From NCBI GenBank assembly GCA_045647905.1, contig JAZRMZ010000033.1, positions 1 to 30,277 on the forward strand: a stretch of DNA of 30,277 nucleotides. Reading direction: 5' to 3'. How positions within the stretch are numbered: position 1 is the stretch's first letter; each line of letters opens with the position of its first letter. Of the stretch, positions 18,157 to 26,119 are shown piece by piece. The stretch is from SIG440 sp045647905 (GTDB lineage Bacteria > Bacillota > Clostridia > Monoglobales > Monoglobaceae). The notes beneath the pieces are model-generated. The model saw nothing but the letters and a program-made list of their open reading frames with translations, searched no databases and was not told the origin of the DNA. The translations under genes and the position numbers were made by a program.

Positions 18157-19560
18157 CTATTCCATTTTGTCCAGATGGTTTGTCTGGAAATCTTTTGCTG
18201 CATCAGATGCAATCTTTGCAATATCAGCATCCTTGTTCGTTATAACCTCCTGCAATGCGCTGTCAAGAACAGAATACAATTCCTGTGCAGCTGCCGCAGG
18301 TTCAGGTCTGATTTTAACGTTCTTGAATGAGAAGTAATCGTCATAATCCTTGGGGTCAACGTTTACATAAGGTGCTTCGGCTTCTTCAGTGGCCTTAATA
18401 CGTTCGGGGTTAACCCAGAGGTCATATGCACTGCGTCCAAGAACTGCTCTACCCTGGTCAGCACTCTCTTTTGCACTCTTTGCAAGTGACTCTTTTAGTT
18501 CATCGTTTACTTCGGGTGTATACTTATGATAGAACTGCATCCACTTCATACAAGCATCAATTTCTTCTTCTGTTGCATCGGGAGCGATTACATAAACCGT
18601 ACCACCCATCTGTGCAAAACGACCTGCATCACCTTCGGGAAGTCTTGCAACAGCTATGTCTTCAATATTAATTCCGTAAGAAGCCGAAAGGCCGATACCT
18701 GCTGCAGGATGAAGGATGCACATACCTGCTTCACCGATACCAAACTGCTTCATAAATTCAGCAAGGTCAACAATTGAGTTGTCAAGCAATGCATTCTGCT
18801 TCCACTTCAAATCATAAACATACTGAAGAGCATTTCTGAATTCGGGAGTGTCGAAAGTTGCCTTCCACTTGCCGTTTGCATCCTGTTCCTCAAATTCAAC
18901 CCCAAATGCCCACGCAATATTGAGGAATATCCAGCCGCCACCGTTGCCCGATGTGGGAAGTGCAAGACCTGCCTTGCCCGTCTTTTCCTTTATAATCTGT
19001 GCATATTCAGCCATTTCTTTGTATGTTTGAGGAATCTTGATGCTTCCGTCTTCGTTAACAAGACCTGCCTGTTTGAACAATGCCTTGTTTATGTAAAGAC
19101 TCATCGTGTATGCGCTTGTGGGCATACCCATAACTCTGCCGTTTTCATCTGTAACAAGTTCCATAAGTTCGGGGTTGATTGAGTCATAAATTCCGTACTC
19201 CTTCATAGCATCGGTAATGTCAGCCGCATATCCACCCTTCTGAATCTTTTCAAGCTCGGTGAAATGAGTTGTATATAATGTAGGCAACTGATTTGCACTT
19301 GCCTTCACCATAAATGTTTTTGTATCATATGCCCATGTATCCGGTTCAATAACAATGTTGGGGTTAAGTTTCATAAACTCATCCTTGTACTGATCAAGAA
19401 CATCTCTGCCTTTACCACTTTCAGGAATCCAGTTTCCGACAGAAATTGTTACCTTACCGTCCGCTTCTTCCTTACTGCCGCATCCGGAAATACATCCGCA
19501 CAGAACCGCCAGTGTTGCAATTACTGCAAAGATACGCATAATTTTTTTTGACAACATCAA
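18157..19560 (-). CDS. Sugar ABC transporter substrate-binding lipoprotein
   Basis: A 467-residue extracellular solute-binding protein of the family 1 type that serves CUT1 sugar importers. The N-terminus has a basic, hydrophobic signal and the lipobox ISGC (24-27), so C27 is the likely lipid anchor. The mature part begins KVTISVGNWIPESGKG and continues with FMKLNPNIVIEPDTW, typical of these proteins. It should capture the oligosaccharide and hand it to the permeases encoded at 27870-29709, about 9 kb upstream. It has its own promoter and a copy of the shared 38-bp element. Start is uncertain: TTG at 19560 (7 nt from AAGGAG) or ATG at 19557 (10 nt). Confidence 0.9.
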   Translation of the reverse strand: MMLSKKIMRIFAVIATLAVLCGCISGCGSKEEADGKVTISVGNWIPESGKGRDVLDQYKDEFMKLNPNIVIEPDTWAYDTKTFMVKASANQLPTLYTTHFTELEKIQKGGYAADITDAMKEYGIYDSINPELMELVTDENGRVMGMPTSAYTMSLYINKALFKQAGLVNEDGSIKIPQTYKEMAEYAQIIKEKTGKAGLALPTSGNGGGWIFLNIAWAFGVEFEEQDANGKWKATFDTPEFRNALQYVYDLKWKQNALLDNSIVDLAEFMKQFGIGEAGMCILHPAAGIGLSASYGINIEDIAVARLPEGDAGRFAQMGGTVYVIAPDATEEEIDACMKWMQFYHKYTPEVNDELKESLAKSAKESADQGRAVLGRSAYDLWVNPERIKATEEAEAPYVNVDPKDYDDYFSFKNVKIRPEPAAAAQELYSVLDSALQEVITNKDADIAKIASDAAKDFQTNHLDKME

Positions 19561-19646
19561 AAATCATCTCCTTAAATTAATTTTTACGGCTGTCTGCATA
19601 AATAAAAGATTTGCAAACAACCTTTGTTATGATATTGTTCAGGCTC

Positions 19647-19675
19647 AATGTATCACAAATATATTTGCTTTACAA
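19647..19675 (-). promoter_or_regulatory. Promoter of the binding-protein transcription unit
   Basis: Minus-strand -35 TTGTAA (19670-19675), 17-bp spacer and -10 TACATT (19647-19652). The weak -10 fits an activator-dependent promoter. The expected start is near 19640, giving a leader of about 80 nt before the lipoprotein gene. The palindrome CAAATATATTTG (19656-19667) lies between the two boxes, and TGATACATTG across the -10 is a partial second copy of the operator core, 44 bp from the first. Confidence 0.65.
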
Positions 19676-19710
19676 GAGCATTTTTTTTACATTGTATCAC
19701 TATTTTACCA
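19673..19710 (-). promoter_or_regulatory. Shared 38-bp operator element, copy B
   Basis: Minus-strand order: TGGTAAAATA, G, TGATACAA, T, GT, A8, TG, CTCTTG. It matches copy A (29797-29834) at 34 of 38 positions with no gap, and ends inside the -35 box of the binding-protein promoter. This is the usual place for an AraC-family activator site. The regulator gene ends only 23 bp upstream. Binding by that regulator is inference. Confidence 0.7.
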
Positions 19711-19732
19711 CTCACCCAAAAGCCTTTTCCAA

Positions 19733-21976
19733 TCAGCCTTTTCGGATTTTTCTGTAATGAGACGGCGAAAGGCTTGTCTGGGCGGTAAACGCTCTTGTGA
19801 ACGCCACTCTGTTGGCAAACCCGACCTCCTCACCAATCTCGGTTACGGATTTATCTGTTTTGTTGAGCAGTTCCTTTGCCTTTTCAACACGAAGCTTTGT
19901 TACATACGAAAGGAACGGCATTCCAAGTCTGCCCTTGAGCACTCTTGAAAGATACGAGGACGAGGTGTTATACTTGTCTGCCAAAGTATCAAGGTGCATG
20001 TCCTCGGTGTAGTGATTCTGAATATATTCAACAACCTCGGCAATATCAAGCTTCAATGTAACCGAGTTGTTTGTGAACAGGAACAGCATCTTTTCAATCA
20101 CGTCACGAAGCTTCACCGGTGACATAACAAAGAACTCCGAAACAACATCAATCTCGTCAATATTCTTCCCCTCCCACGGGATTTTCTTCATTCTCATCAG
20201 ATTCAGAATGGAGTGGGTTATTCTTACATAAAGATTGAAAATCGAGGTGTCGGAATCATAGGTTTCAAGATTACTGCTTATGAGGAAGTTGATGTAATCC
20301 CTCGCTTCGTCCACATCACCCTTCAAAAGGTAATTTGTGAGCTTTGTTTCAGCCGCAGAATCAAACACACTGACTTTCTTATCACGCCGCGCCGCACTTG
20401 TGTCAAGCATTGAGTTTGGCGAAGCCGCAATTCCGTTCAGCTCCTGCATGGCATTATCAAAGGAATGTTTCAGACCCTCATACCCCATGCAAACATCCCC
20501 CGTACTGATTCTAAGCCGCATAAGCTCCTTGTCCTGCTCAACCACCTGCATAAAGGAATTAAGCTGATTCACAATATCCTCACGCTTTGCTTCGTTGTCC
20601 ACGTTTGCGATAATACACATAACATCATTTTTTATATGAAGTGTATATATTTCATAGTCCGCAGGCAGGAACGAACAAATCACCTCAAGAATACCCTTGT
20701 GAATGTTTTCGTCCTGAACATTGTTGAAGACCTTCTGGTATTCAAGAGTGGGACGCATTCCAACAAGAATAACGCTGAAATAATCGTAGTTGAAACGCAG
20801 ATTGTTCTTTTCAAGAAGTTCCGCAAGCTCATCCTCACTTGTTGTTCCGTAAAGGAAGCCGATGATAAGACGTTCCTGAACGATTGGAAGATAGGTCTGG
20901 AGCTCCAGCTTGGCATGCTGTATGTAATCAAGAATGGTCAGATAGTCGTTTTCGGACTTGCCAACATACTTGTTGGGCAGGACAGACATCATTCTTTTTA
21001 TGGGTGCATACAATCCTCTTGCCGAGAATCCCGACAAAACAATCATCATGATAATCATCGCAATCCACATCAACAGGAAATACATCCATATTTTGTATAC
21101 CTCTCCGCTTATTGCAGAGGAAGGTATCAACGCCATATACACATATCCAAGGATAGAAGATGTGGGCGAATAGGAAATCACACGAAATTCCCTGTTATTA
21201 ATTGTGTGAGTAAACTGTGTCACCCCCGACAGTGCCGCCTTTCGCCACAGTTCACTATCTATTTTCTGTCTCAATTCCGTATCCTTGCAGAACATTTCCT
21301 TATTCTGCCGATTCACCATAGCGTAGGTAATATCAACCCGGCTGTCATTCTTTTCAAACTCGTCAAAGATATGTGCCATTGAAACATTGATAACAAAAAC
21401 ATTTGTGACACGATATTCTCCTACACGGGTAAACGCAATGGGAATAATATCTCTTGTTTTCTCCTGTATATGCACCTGCGAAGGAGCCAGAATACGTTTT
21501 TCCGAAAAAGGAGCTTTGTAGTTATACCAGTAACTCGCATTGTATTCCGAAAAACAGTATTCTGTTTCAAAAAACTCATTTGCATCAAACACACCATCAC
21601 AGGTATACACCTGTTCCGAGTTCTTGTCAACGATAAACACATTGTCAACGCAAGGACTGGTAGTCTTGATTTTTTTCATCAGTCCAACGCTGTGTTTAAC
21701 ATCCTCAGCATTGCCGTTCCCATCCATGGTCCGCAAAAATGCCTTGTCCTCCTCCAGAAAATTTACACTCATTGTGAGGGTCTTCAGGGTTGTTTCGTTC
21801 TGGTCGCACATACTCTCGACCTTTTCGGAAAGCTGTTTGTGCAAAAAGTCTGTATAGGTATCCTTCAGATATACCGTCAACATAATCGCAAAAGGCAAAA
21901 TTACAATTACGGGGAACAGAATATACAGATAAATACGCGACAAAACCCTATTGGTTGATTTTAATCTTCTGAACAT
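19733..21976 (-). CDS. Membrane-bound AraC-type transcriptional regulator
   Basis: A 747-residue one-component regulator. It has a membrane segment at about 15-38, an extracellular sensor region (about 39-294, Cache-like by architecture) and a second membrane segment at about 295-317. A cytoplasmic linker follows, then a C-terminal AraC/XylS DNA-binding domain of about 100 residues with two helix-turn-helix motifs (LDTLADKYNTSSSYLSRVLK and VTEIGEEVGFANRVAFTRAF, ending LSPSHYRK). Such proteins often activate neighbouring sugar-uptake operons on sensing an extracellular sugar or loaded binding protein. I chose ATG at 21976 because GGGAGG lies 6 nt upstream; the longer in-frame ORF from 22018 abuts the preceding stop and has no such site. 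It lies between the two transporter units, both of which carry the 38-bp element. Confidence 0.88.
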   Translation of the reverse strand: MFRRLKSTNRVLSRIYLYILFPVIVILPFAIMLTVYLKDTYTDFLHKQLSEKVESMCDQNETTLKTLTMSVNFLEEDKAFLRTMDGNGNAEDVKHSVGLMKKIKTTSPCVDNVFIVDKNSEQVYTCDGVFDANEFFETEYCFSEYNASYWYNYKAPFSEKRILAPSQVHIQEKTRDIIPIAFTRVGEYRVTNVFVINVSMAHIFDEFEKNDSRVDITYAMVNRQNKEMFCKDTELRQKIDSELWRKAALSGVTQFTHTINNREFRVISYSPTSSILGYVYMALIPSSAISGEVYKIWMYFLLMWIAMIIMMIVLSGFSARGLYAPIKRMMSVLPNKYVGKSENDYLTILDYIQHAKLELQTYLPIVQERLIIGFLYGTTSEDELAELLEKNNLRFNYDYFSVILVGMRPTLEYQKVFNNVQDENIHKGILEVICSFLPADYEIYTLHIKNDVMCIIANVDNEAKREDIVNQLNSFMQVVEQDKELMRLRISTGDVCMGYEGLKHSFDNAMQELNGIAASPNSMLDTSAARRDKKVSVFDSAAETKLTNYLLKGDVDEARDYINFLISSNLETYDSDTSIFNLYVRITHSILNLMRMKKIPWEGKNIDEIDVVSEFFVMSPVKLRDVIEKMLFLFTNNSVTLKLDIAEVVEYIQNHYTEDMHLDTLADKYNTSSSYLSRVLKGRLGMPFLSYVTKLRVEKAKELLNKTDKSVTEIGEEVGFANRVAFTRAFTAQTSLSPSHYRKIRKG

Positions 21977-21982
21977 ATATTT

Positions 21983-21988
21983 CCTCCC
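21983..21988 (-). promoter_or_regulatory. Ribosome site that sets the regulator start
   Basis: GGGAGG on the minus strand, 6 nt before ATG at 21976. It supports a start 14 codons inside the longest possible reading frame. Confidence 0.75.
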
Positions 21989-22018
21989 TTCATTAATTTT
22001 CAATGATTTCACATTCAA

Positions 22019-23464
22019 TTATCTGAACATAAATGAGAAAATATCTGCATCTTTCATAATAATTTCCATACGAACGGTTTTTCCGTTGAGGTTTTTGAGC
22101 ACATCCTCATTTTCAAAGAACACCTCTCTGTCAACGGAGTTGCCGAATATTTCGTCACTTCCGCAACCCTGAATTTTTTCAAGGTTTTCGTCAAGGAAAT
22201 TGATGTAAATATATCCTGCCGCTGATGTTCTGAAGTTAATTTCCATCTTGTCGCCTTCAAAAACAAAGGGTTTTGTGACAATCTTTCTTTCCTTTGCACC
22301 TGCATGGCGTGAGGCAAAGCCGTCAAGACGCAGGATGTATCTGTAAAGCTCCGAAGGTCTTGATGACCAGTGATTATCCTTCACATACAAGGACATTTCA
22401 TTGGGAGCATTATATCCCTCTGCTTCGGTTTCAATAATGCCGTATGCAGGATAACAGTCGCCATAAACCCAGTTGAATCGGTCTTCAATTCCCGGGTCAA
22501 TAAATGCCTCGTCGAATCTTTCCCAGTTGTCGCCGTCACGGGACACCATAAAGAGGCAATCCGTGATGGCAAGCCCCATTCTTTGCATATAATCCGCGTG
22601 ACCCATAAGGGTACGACGTCTGTCGGAATTCTTGCAAAGGCTTTCATGGCTTGTTGACCAGGCTTTTCTTTCATAATATCTCGAAGGGAATCCGATTTTT
22701 ATGTGATTCGCTCTGTAATAAGGCATAATGCAGTTGGTATAGAGCTGATGCTCCTCAACCTCATTGACAAAGTTAATCTGCACGGGGTCGGACCATTCCC
22801 TGAAGTCCTTTGAACGCATAACACGAATATCACGAACTGTGTTGTCATTATGGAAACCACGGACATAGCAAACATATTCCTTTGCCTCGCTGTCCCACAT
22901 AACGGTGTTCAGAGAGTCAAAAGTTCCCTTTGTTGTGTCCGCCATCTGCCAGGCTCTTTTGAAGTGGATTCCGTCCTCACTTGTGTAGCACCACAAATCC
23001 GTGAACTGTATATCAAGCAAAGGAGAAGCAATCGCCTTGTATATTTCATCCTTGGGGCAATCGGGGTTTGTGTCCTTGAAACAGAAGAAGTTGTCGAGGC
23101 TTCCTTCTTCGCCGTTGCCGTCAAGAATAATGTTGTTTGCATCGGAACCCTTGAAATTATGGATATGCAAATCAGGCTTCTTCCAACGAAGACCGTCCTT
23201 GCTTTCCGCATAGCAGATTCGACACTTTTCTCCGTTGAAAATATTTTCAAGGCAGTGACGTGCAAGGTAATACATACGGTACTTGTCGTCTTCCTTGATG
23301 ATGTTCCAGTAAATACATCCGTCGCCTTCCCAGATTTCATCAAGAGACATAACCTTTTCCCGTTTTTGGGGCTGATGAATTCTGTGTTCGGCAGTTGTCA
23401 GTTCCGTGTCAACGAGATAACTATCCCAGAAAACTTCCCTTTGCTCTCTTTTAATGTTTATCAT
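22019..23464 (-). CDS. Beta-propeller glycosidase-like protein (copy 1)
   Basis: A 481-residue paralogue of the protein at 3097-4551, with the same order of motifs: VFWDSYLVD (11-19), HQPQKRE, EIWEGDGCIYWN, YRMYYLARH, CYAESKDGLRWKKPD, FDSLNTVMWD, RDIRVMRSKDFREW, QLYTN and GFPSRYYERKAW. By eye it shares somewhat under half its residues with copy 2. The fold fits the five-bladed propeller glycosidases. No signal peptide is present, so it is probably cytoplasmic. It lies 18 bp after the SLH gene and 42 bp before the regulator start. Retention of two diverged copies in one locus suggests action on two linkages or substrates (inference). Start: GGGAGA 9 nt before ATG. Confidence 0.75.
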   Translation of the reverse strand: MINIKREQREVFWDSYLVDTELTTAEHRIHQPQKREKVMSLDEIWEGDGCIYWNIIKEDDKYRMYYLARHCLENIFNGEKCRICYAESKDGLRWKKPDLHIHNFKGSDANNIILDGNGEEGSLDNFFCFKDTNPDCPKDEIYKAIASPLLDIQFTDLWCYTSEDGIHFKRAWQMADTTKGTFDSLNTVMWDSEAKEYVCYVRGFHNDNTVRDIRVMRSKDFREWSDPVQINFVNEVEEHQLYTNCIMPYYRANHIKIGFPSRYYERKAWSTSHESLCKNSDRRRTLMGHADYMQRMGLAITDCLFMVSRDGDNWERFDEAFIDPGIEDRFNWVYGDCYPAYGIIETEAEGYNAPNEMSLYVKDNHWSSRPSELYRYILRLDGFASRHAGAKERKIVTKPFVFEGDKMEINFRTSAAGYIYINFLDENLEKIQGCGSDEIFGNSVDREVFFENEDVLKNLNGKTVRMEIIMKDADIFSFMFR

Positions 23465-23482
23465 TTTTTCTGTCTCCCTAAG

Positions 23483-26119
23483 TTAGTCTTCGTATATCAC
23501 AACAAAACGCAATCTGCTTATTGAAGAAAACCACAGGGCTCTTGCATTGCTGTTTCTGCTGTAAAGATAGTCTCCAAGCTGTTCTCCCGTAATCTTTGTT
23601 ACGGTGTTTTTGTCCGTATTGCAAAGATATATGCTTGTGGGATAATTCGCTTGATTCAACAGATATGTGAGCTTGACATCAGGAATATCGTTTATGTTTT
23701 CAGGAATATCAATCGTTGTTTTAATGAATTCGCCCTGTTTTTCATAGATAACGCCGTACTGCATAAATACACTTGCATTGGGCTGATTTATGGAGTCACC
23801 CTCATTCATAACCAAAGCGCCTTCGTTCTTCGGCTGTTCACTTACGTCAAAATACAGCTTCAGATGGGTGATTCTGTTCTTTGTGTTCAGATCATACCTC
23901 ACAATATCGCCCTGTTCAAGACCATCAAAAAGTCCTTCAGTTTCTTCATAGCAGCTAACCTCGGTTCCGTCCCACTTGTAGCCGCACAGCTTTTGTCTCA
24001 CAGTACCCTCGGCATCAATTTCGGTTATAATCTCGTCAACAAGAGTAATGCTTGTATAGGGATATTCTTCAACAGCGCTGGTGTACACAACCATTACCTT
24101 TGCAAGGTCAGAGAAGTCGGTATCATAAGCACTTATGTTATACCAGTCACCATGCTTTAAGAACTTGTAGTTTCTCACGGAATAACTTGCTTCATCGTAA
24201 TAATTCTCTTCACTCGAAGGCGCAATGAAAAGAATTGTGCTTCCGTCCACCAGAATGTTATTGTTGGTGAAGTCAATCATTCTGTACGCACCTTCTGTGT
24301 ACTTTCTTTCCTCTTTTTCCGCAACAAGACGAAGCTCATCATCACCTTCGGCATTTTTGTCGCCAAGGACAATTTTGTTCACAAGACCTTCGCTGTTCAC
24401 CTTGAACTTTATGAGCTGGGGAACAATAGCACCGTTGGTCTGAAGCATTGAGAGTATTTCTTCGGGGGTTTTTCCGTTATTGACTTTTGAAGCGCAGGAG
24501 TATGCTTCAAATCTGTCATTGGTGCCGTAAAGATTCAGCTTGAGTGTTTTATTGAATGCTTCATCGTCCATTGCCGCATTCACAAGCATTGCATATTGCC
24601 AGGATGCATCAATTTTCAGATTTGCCGCCGCAATCTTTTCATCAAAGTCAAGATAGAAAACACCTCTCTGACCAAGCTTTATTTCATCTATGTCCGCAAC
24701 GCCCGATTCCAGAGCTTCCTTGAAGCTTTCAGCCACTTCAAAGGTATCGCCGTCAATTGTAACACCGTCCTCGTCATCAAGCTTTTCGACCTTACCTGTT
24801 ACGGGATCGTTCATAACATTAATCTTCACAACAAGGTTGTCCTTGCTTCTGAACACCGACAAGACATCCCATTCCTTCAGCTCGTTATATTCCATTATGT
24901 CACCATACTGGGAAACAATGGACAAGGATTCAACGTCTTCAAGTTTCAGACTCTTACCGTATTTGTCGTATACCGTCATTTCGCCTTTTGCGATTGATTC
25001 CACAACAAAATTCTCGAACTCATTTATCAGAACCACATCATAAGCTCTGTCGCCATTGTTGTCGATAAGTGTTACGTTGCCCGTTTCGGGCTTCATTGTG
25101 TCAAGGTCAAAGCCCGTATACGCCTTTCCGTTGTATATGAGGTCCATATCCTTGCTCAAGGTGTATTTTTTCAGGGAATCGCCCTCATATGCCACAAAGC
25201 AATCATAGGAAAATTCACCGCTGTCCTTCGCAACATCTTCAGCCTTTATTGTCTTAACTGTATTTTTGGATTCGGGCTGTATTGACACAACCTTATTTTC
25301 GCCATTGCCCGAAGCCTGATAATATGCCGTAACATACATACCGAGATACTCATCAGCATCAGCAACTCCGCAATCATAGATGACGTCCTCAATTCTCACA
25401 AGGCCTTCGCCCACGTCGCTGCCGCCGTTCAGTGAAGTGGAAGGAGTTGCCGTAACAATTCCTCTGACTTTATAAATCTTCTTATACTCGCCAAAGACCG
25501 TACGACTGTCGTCCGTCGAAAATGTCACGCTGTCGCCCTCTGCTGACTGAACAAAAGAGGTTTCGAGCAACATATTTGCATTGGCTGTATTATAAAGCAA
25601 TTTAACCATATCTCTGAAGCCTGCATTATCGCTGTATCCGAGAGAAACCCCCAAGGTAATGTCCGTGCTCTTTGCAATTGCAAAATAACCTGCAGGGAAT
25701 CCGCCCTTCACCTTTGCAAGCTCGTCATACCCTGCGGCAGAAACAAGCAACTTCACCATCTGTTCGTATGTGATTGTCTCGTCGGGTTTGAAGCTTCCGT
25801 CGGCATAACCGCTTATGATTCCGCTTTCCGCAAGGGTGGCAATCTCTTTTTCATATTTGTGACCGCTTATATCGGTGAAAACCGACTTTGGGGGAAGGTA
25901 TGCTTCCTTGCCCGTAAGGTTCAGAAGTGCCGAAGCAAACTCGCCTCTTGTCACAACTGCATTATTTTCATAACTGCGTTGACTGTCGGCAGGTATAATT
26001 CCCGTGTCAACCATAACATTGTATTCCATATCGCCTGCCGAAGCAAAAACAACCGTCTGTGATGCAACCATCACCAAAACCACCAATATGGCAATTAACG
26101 CTGAACCAAATCTTCTCAT
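23483..26119 (-). CDS. S-layer protein with N-terminal SLH repeats
   Basis: An 878-residue secreted protein with a signal peptide (about 1-27) followed by SLH repeats. One degenerate repeat lies at about 33-70 (VVTRGEFASALLNL), a clear one at about 80-125 (VFTDISGHKYEKEIATLAESG, ISGYADGSFKP, ITYEQMVKLL), and a third at about 135-180. The remaining roughly 690 residues are Asp/Glu/Lys-rich and beta-rich, with no catalytic motif that I recognise. It is probably held on the cell surface with a structural, binding or scaffolding role. Its ATG overlaps the stop of the previous SLH gene (ATGA), and a near-perfect GGAGGTGAT lies just upstream, so the pair is translationally coupled. Confidence 0.8.
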   Translation of the reverse strand: MRRFGSALIAILVVLVMVASQTVVFASAGDMEYNVMVDTGIIPADSQRSYENNAVVTRGEFASALLNLTGKEAYLPPKSVFTDISGHKYEKEIATLAESGIISGYADGSFKPDETITYEQMVKLLVSAAGYDELAKVKGGFPAGYFAIAKSTDITLGVSLGYSDNAGFRDMVKLLYNTANANMLLETSFVQSAEGDSVTFSTDDSRTVFGEYKKIYKVRGIVTATPSTSLNGGSDVGEGLVRIEDVIYDCGVADADEYLGMYVTAYYQASGNGENKVVSIQPESKNTVKTIKAEDVAKDSGEFSYDCFVAYEGDSLKKYTLSKDMDLIYNGKAYTGFDLDTMKPETGNVTLIDNNGDRAYDVVLINEFENFVVESIAKGEMTVYDKYGKSLKLEDVESLSIVSQYGDIMEYNELKEWDVLSVFRSKDNLVVKINVMNDPVTGKVEKLDDEDGVTIDGDTFEVAESFKEALESGVADIDEIKLGQRGVFYLDFDEKIAAANLKIDASWQYAMLVNAAMDDEAFNKTLKLNLYGTNDRFEAYSCASKVNNGKTPEEILSMLQTNGAIVPQLIKFKVNSEGLVNKIVLGDKNAEGDDELRLVAEKEERKYTEGAYRMIDFTNNNILVDGSTILFIAPSSEENYYDEASYSVRNYKFLKHGDWYNISAYDTDFSDLAKVMVVYTSAVEEYPYTSITLVDEIITEIDAEGTVRQKLCGYKWDGTEVSCYEETEGLFDGLEQGDIVRYDLNTKNRITHLKLYFDVSEQPKNEGALVMNEGDSINQPNASVFMQYGVIYEKQGEFIKTTIDIPENINDIPDVKLTYLLNQANYPTSIYLCNTDKNTVTKITGEQLGDYLYSRNSNARALWFSSISRLRFVVIYED

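Noticed and set aside
19711..19745. Terminator after the regulator gene
   Set aside because: Direct AAAAGGCT repeats look suggestive, but no stable stem with a U-tract forms.
20465..21382. 305-codon plus-strand ORF
   Set aside because: Antisense shadow of the regulator gene; the regulator frame has clear domains and this one has none.
21977..22018. Extra 14 N-terminal residues of the regulator
   Set aside because: The longer frame starts right at the previous stop without a ribosome site, while GGGAGG sits 6 nt before the internal ATG.
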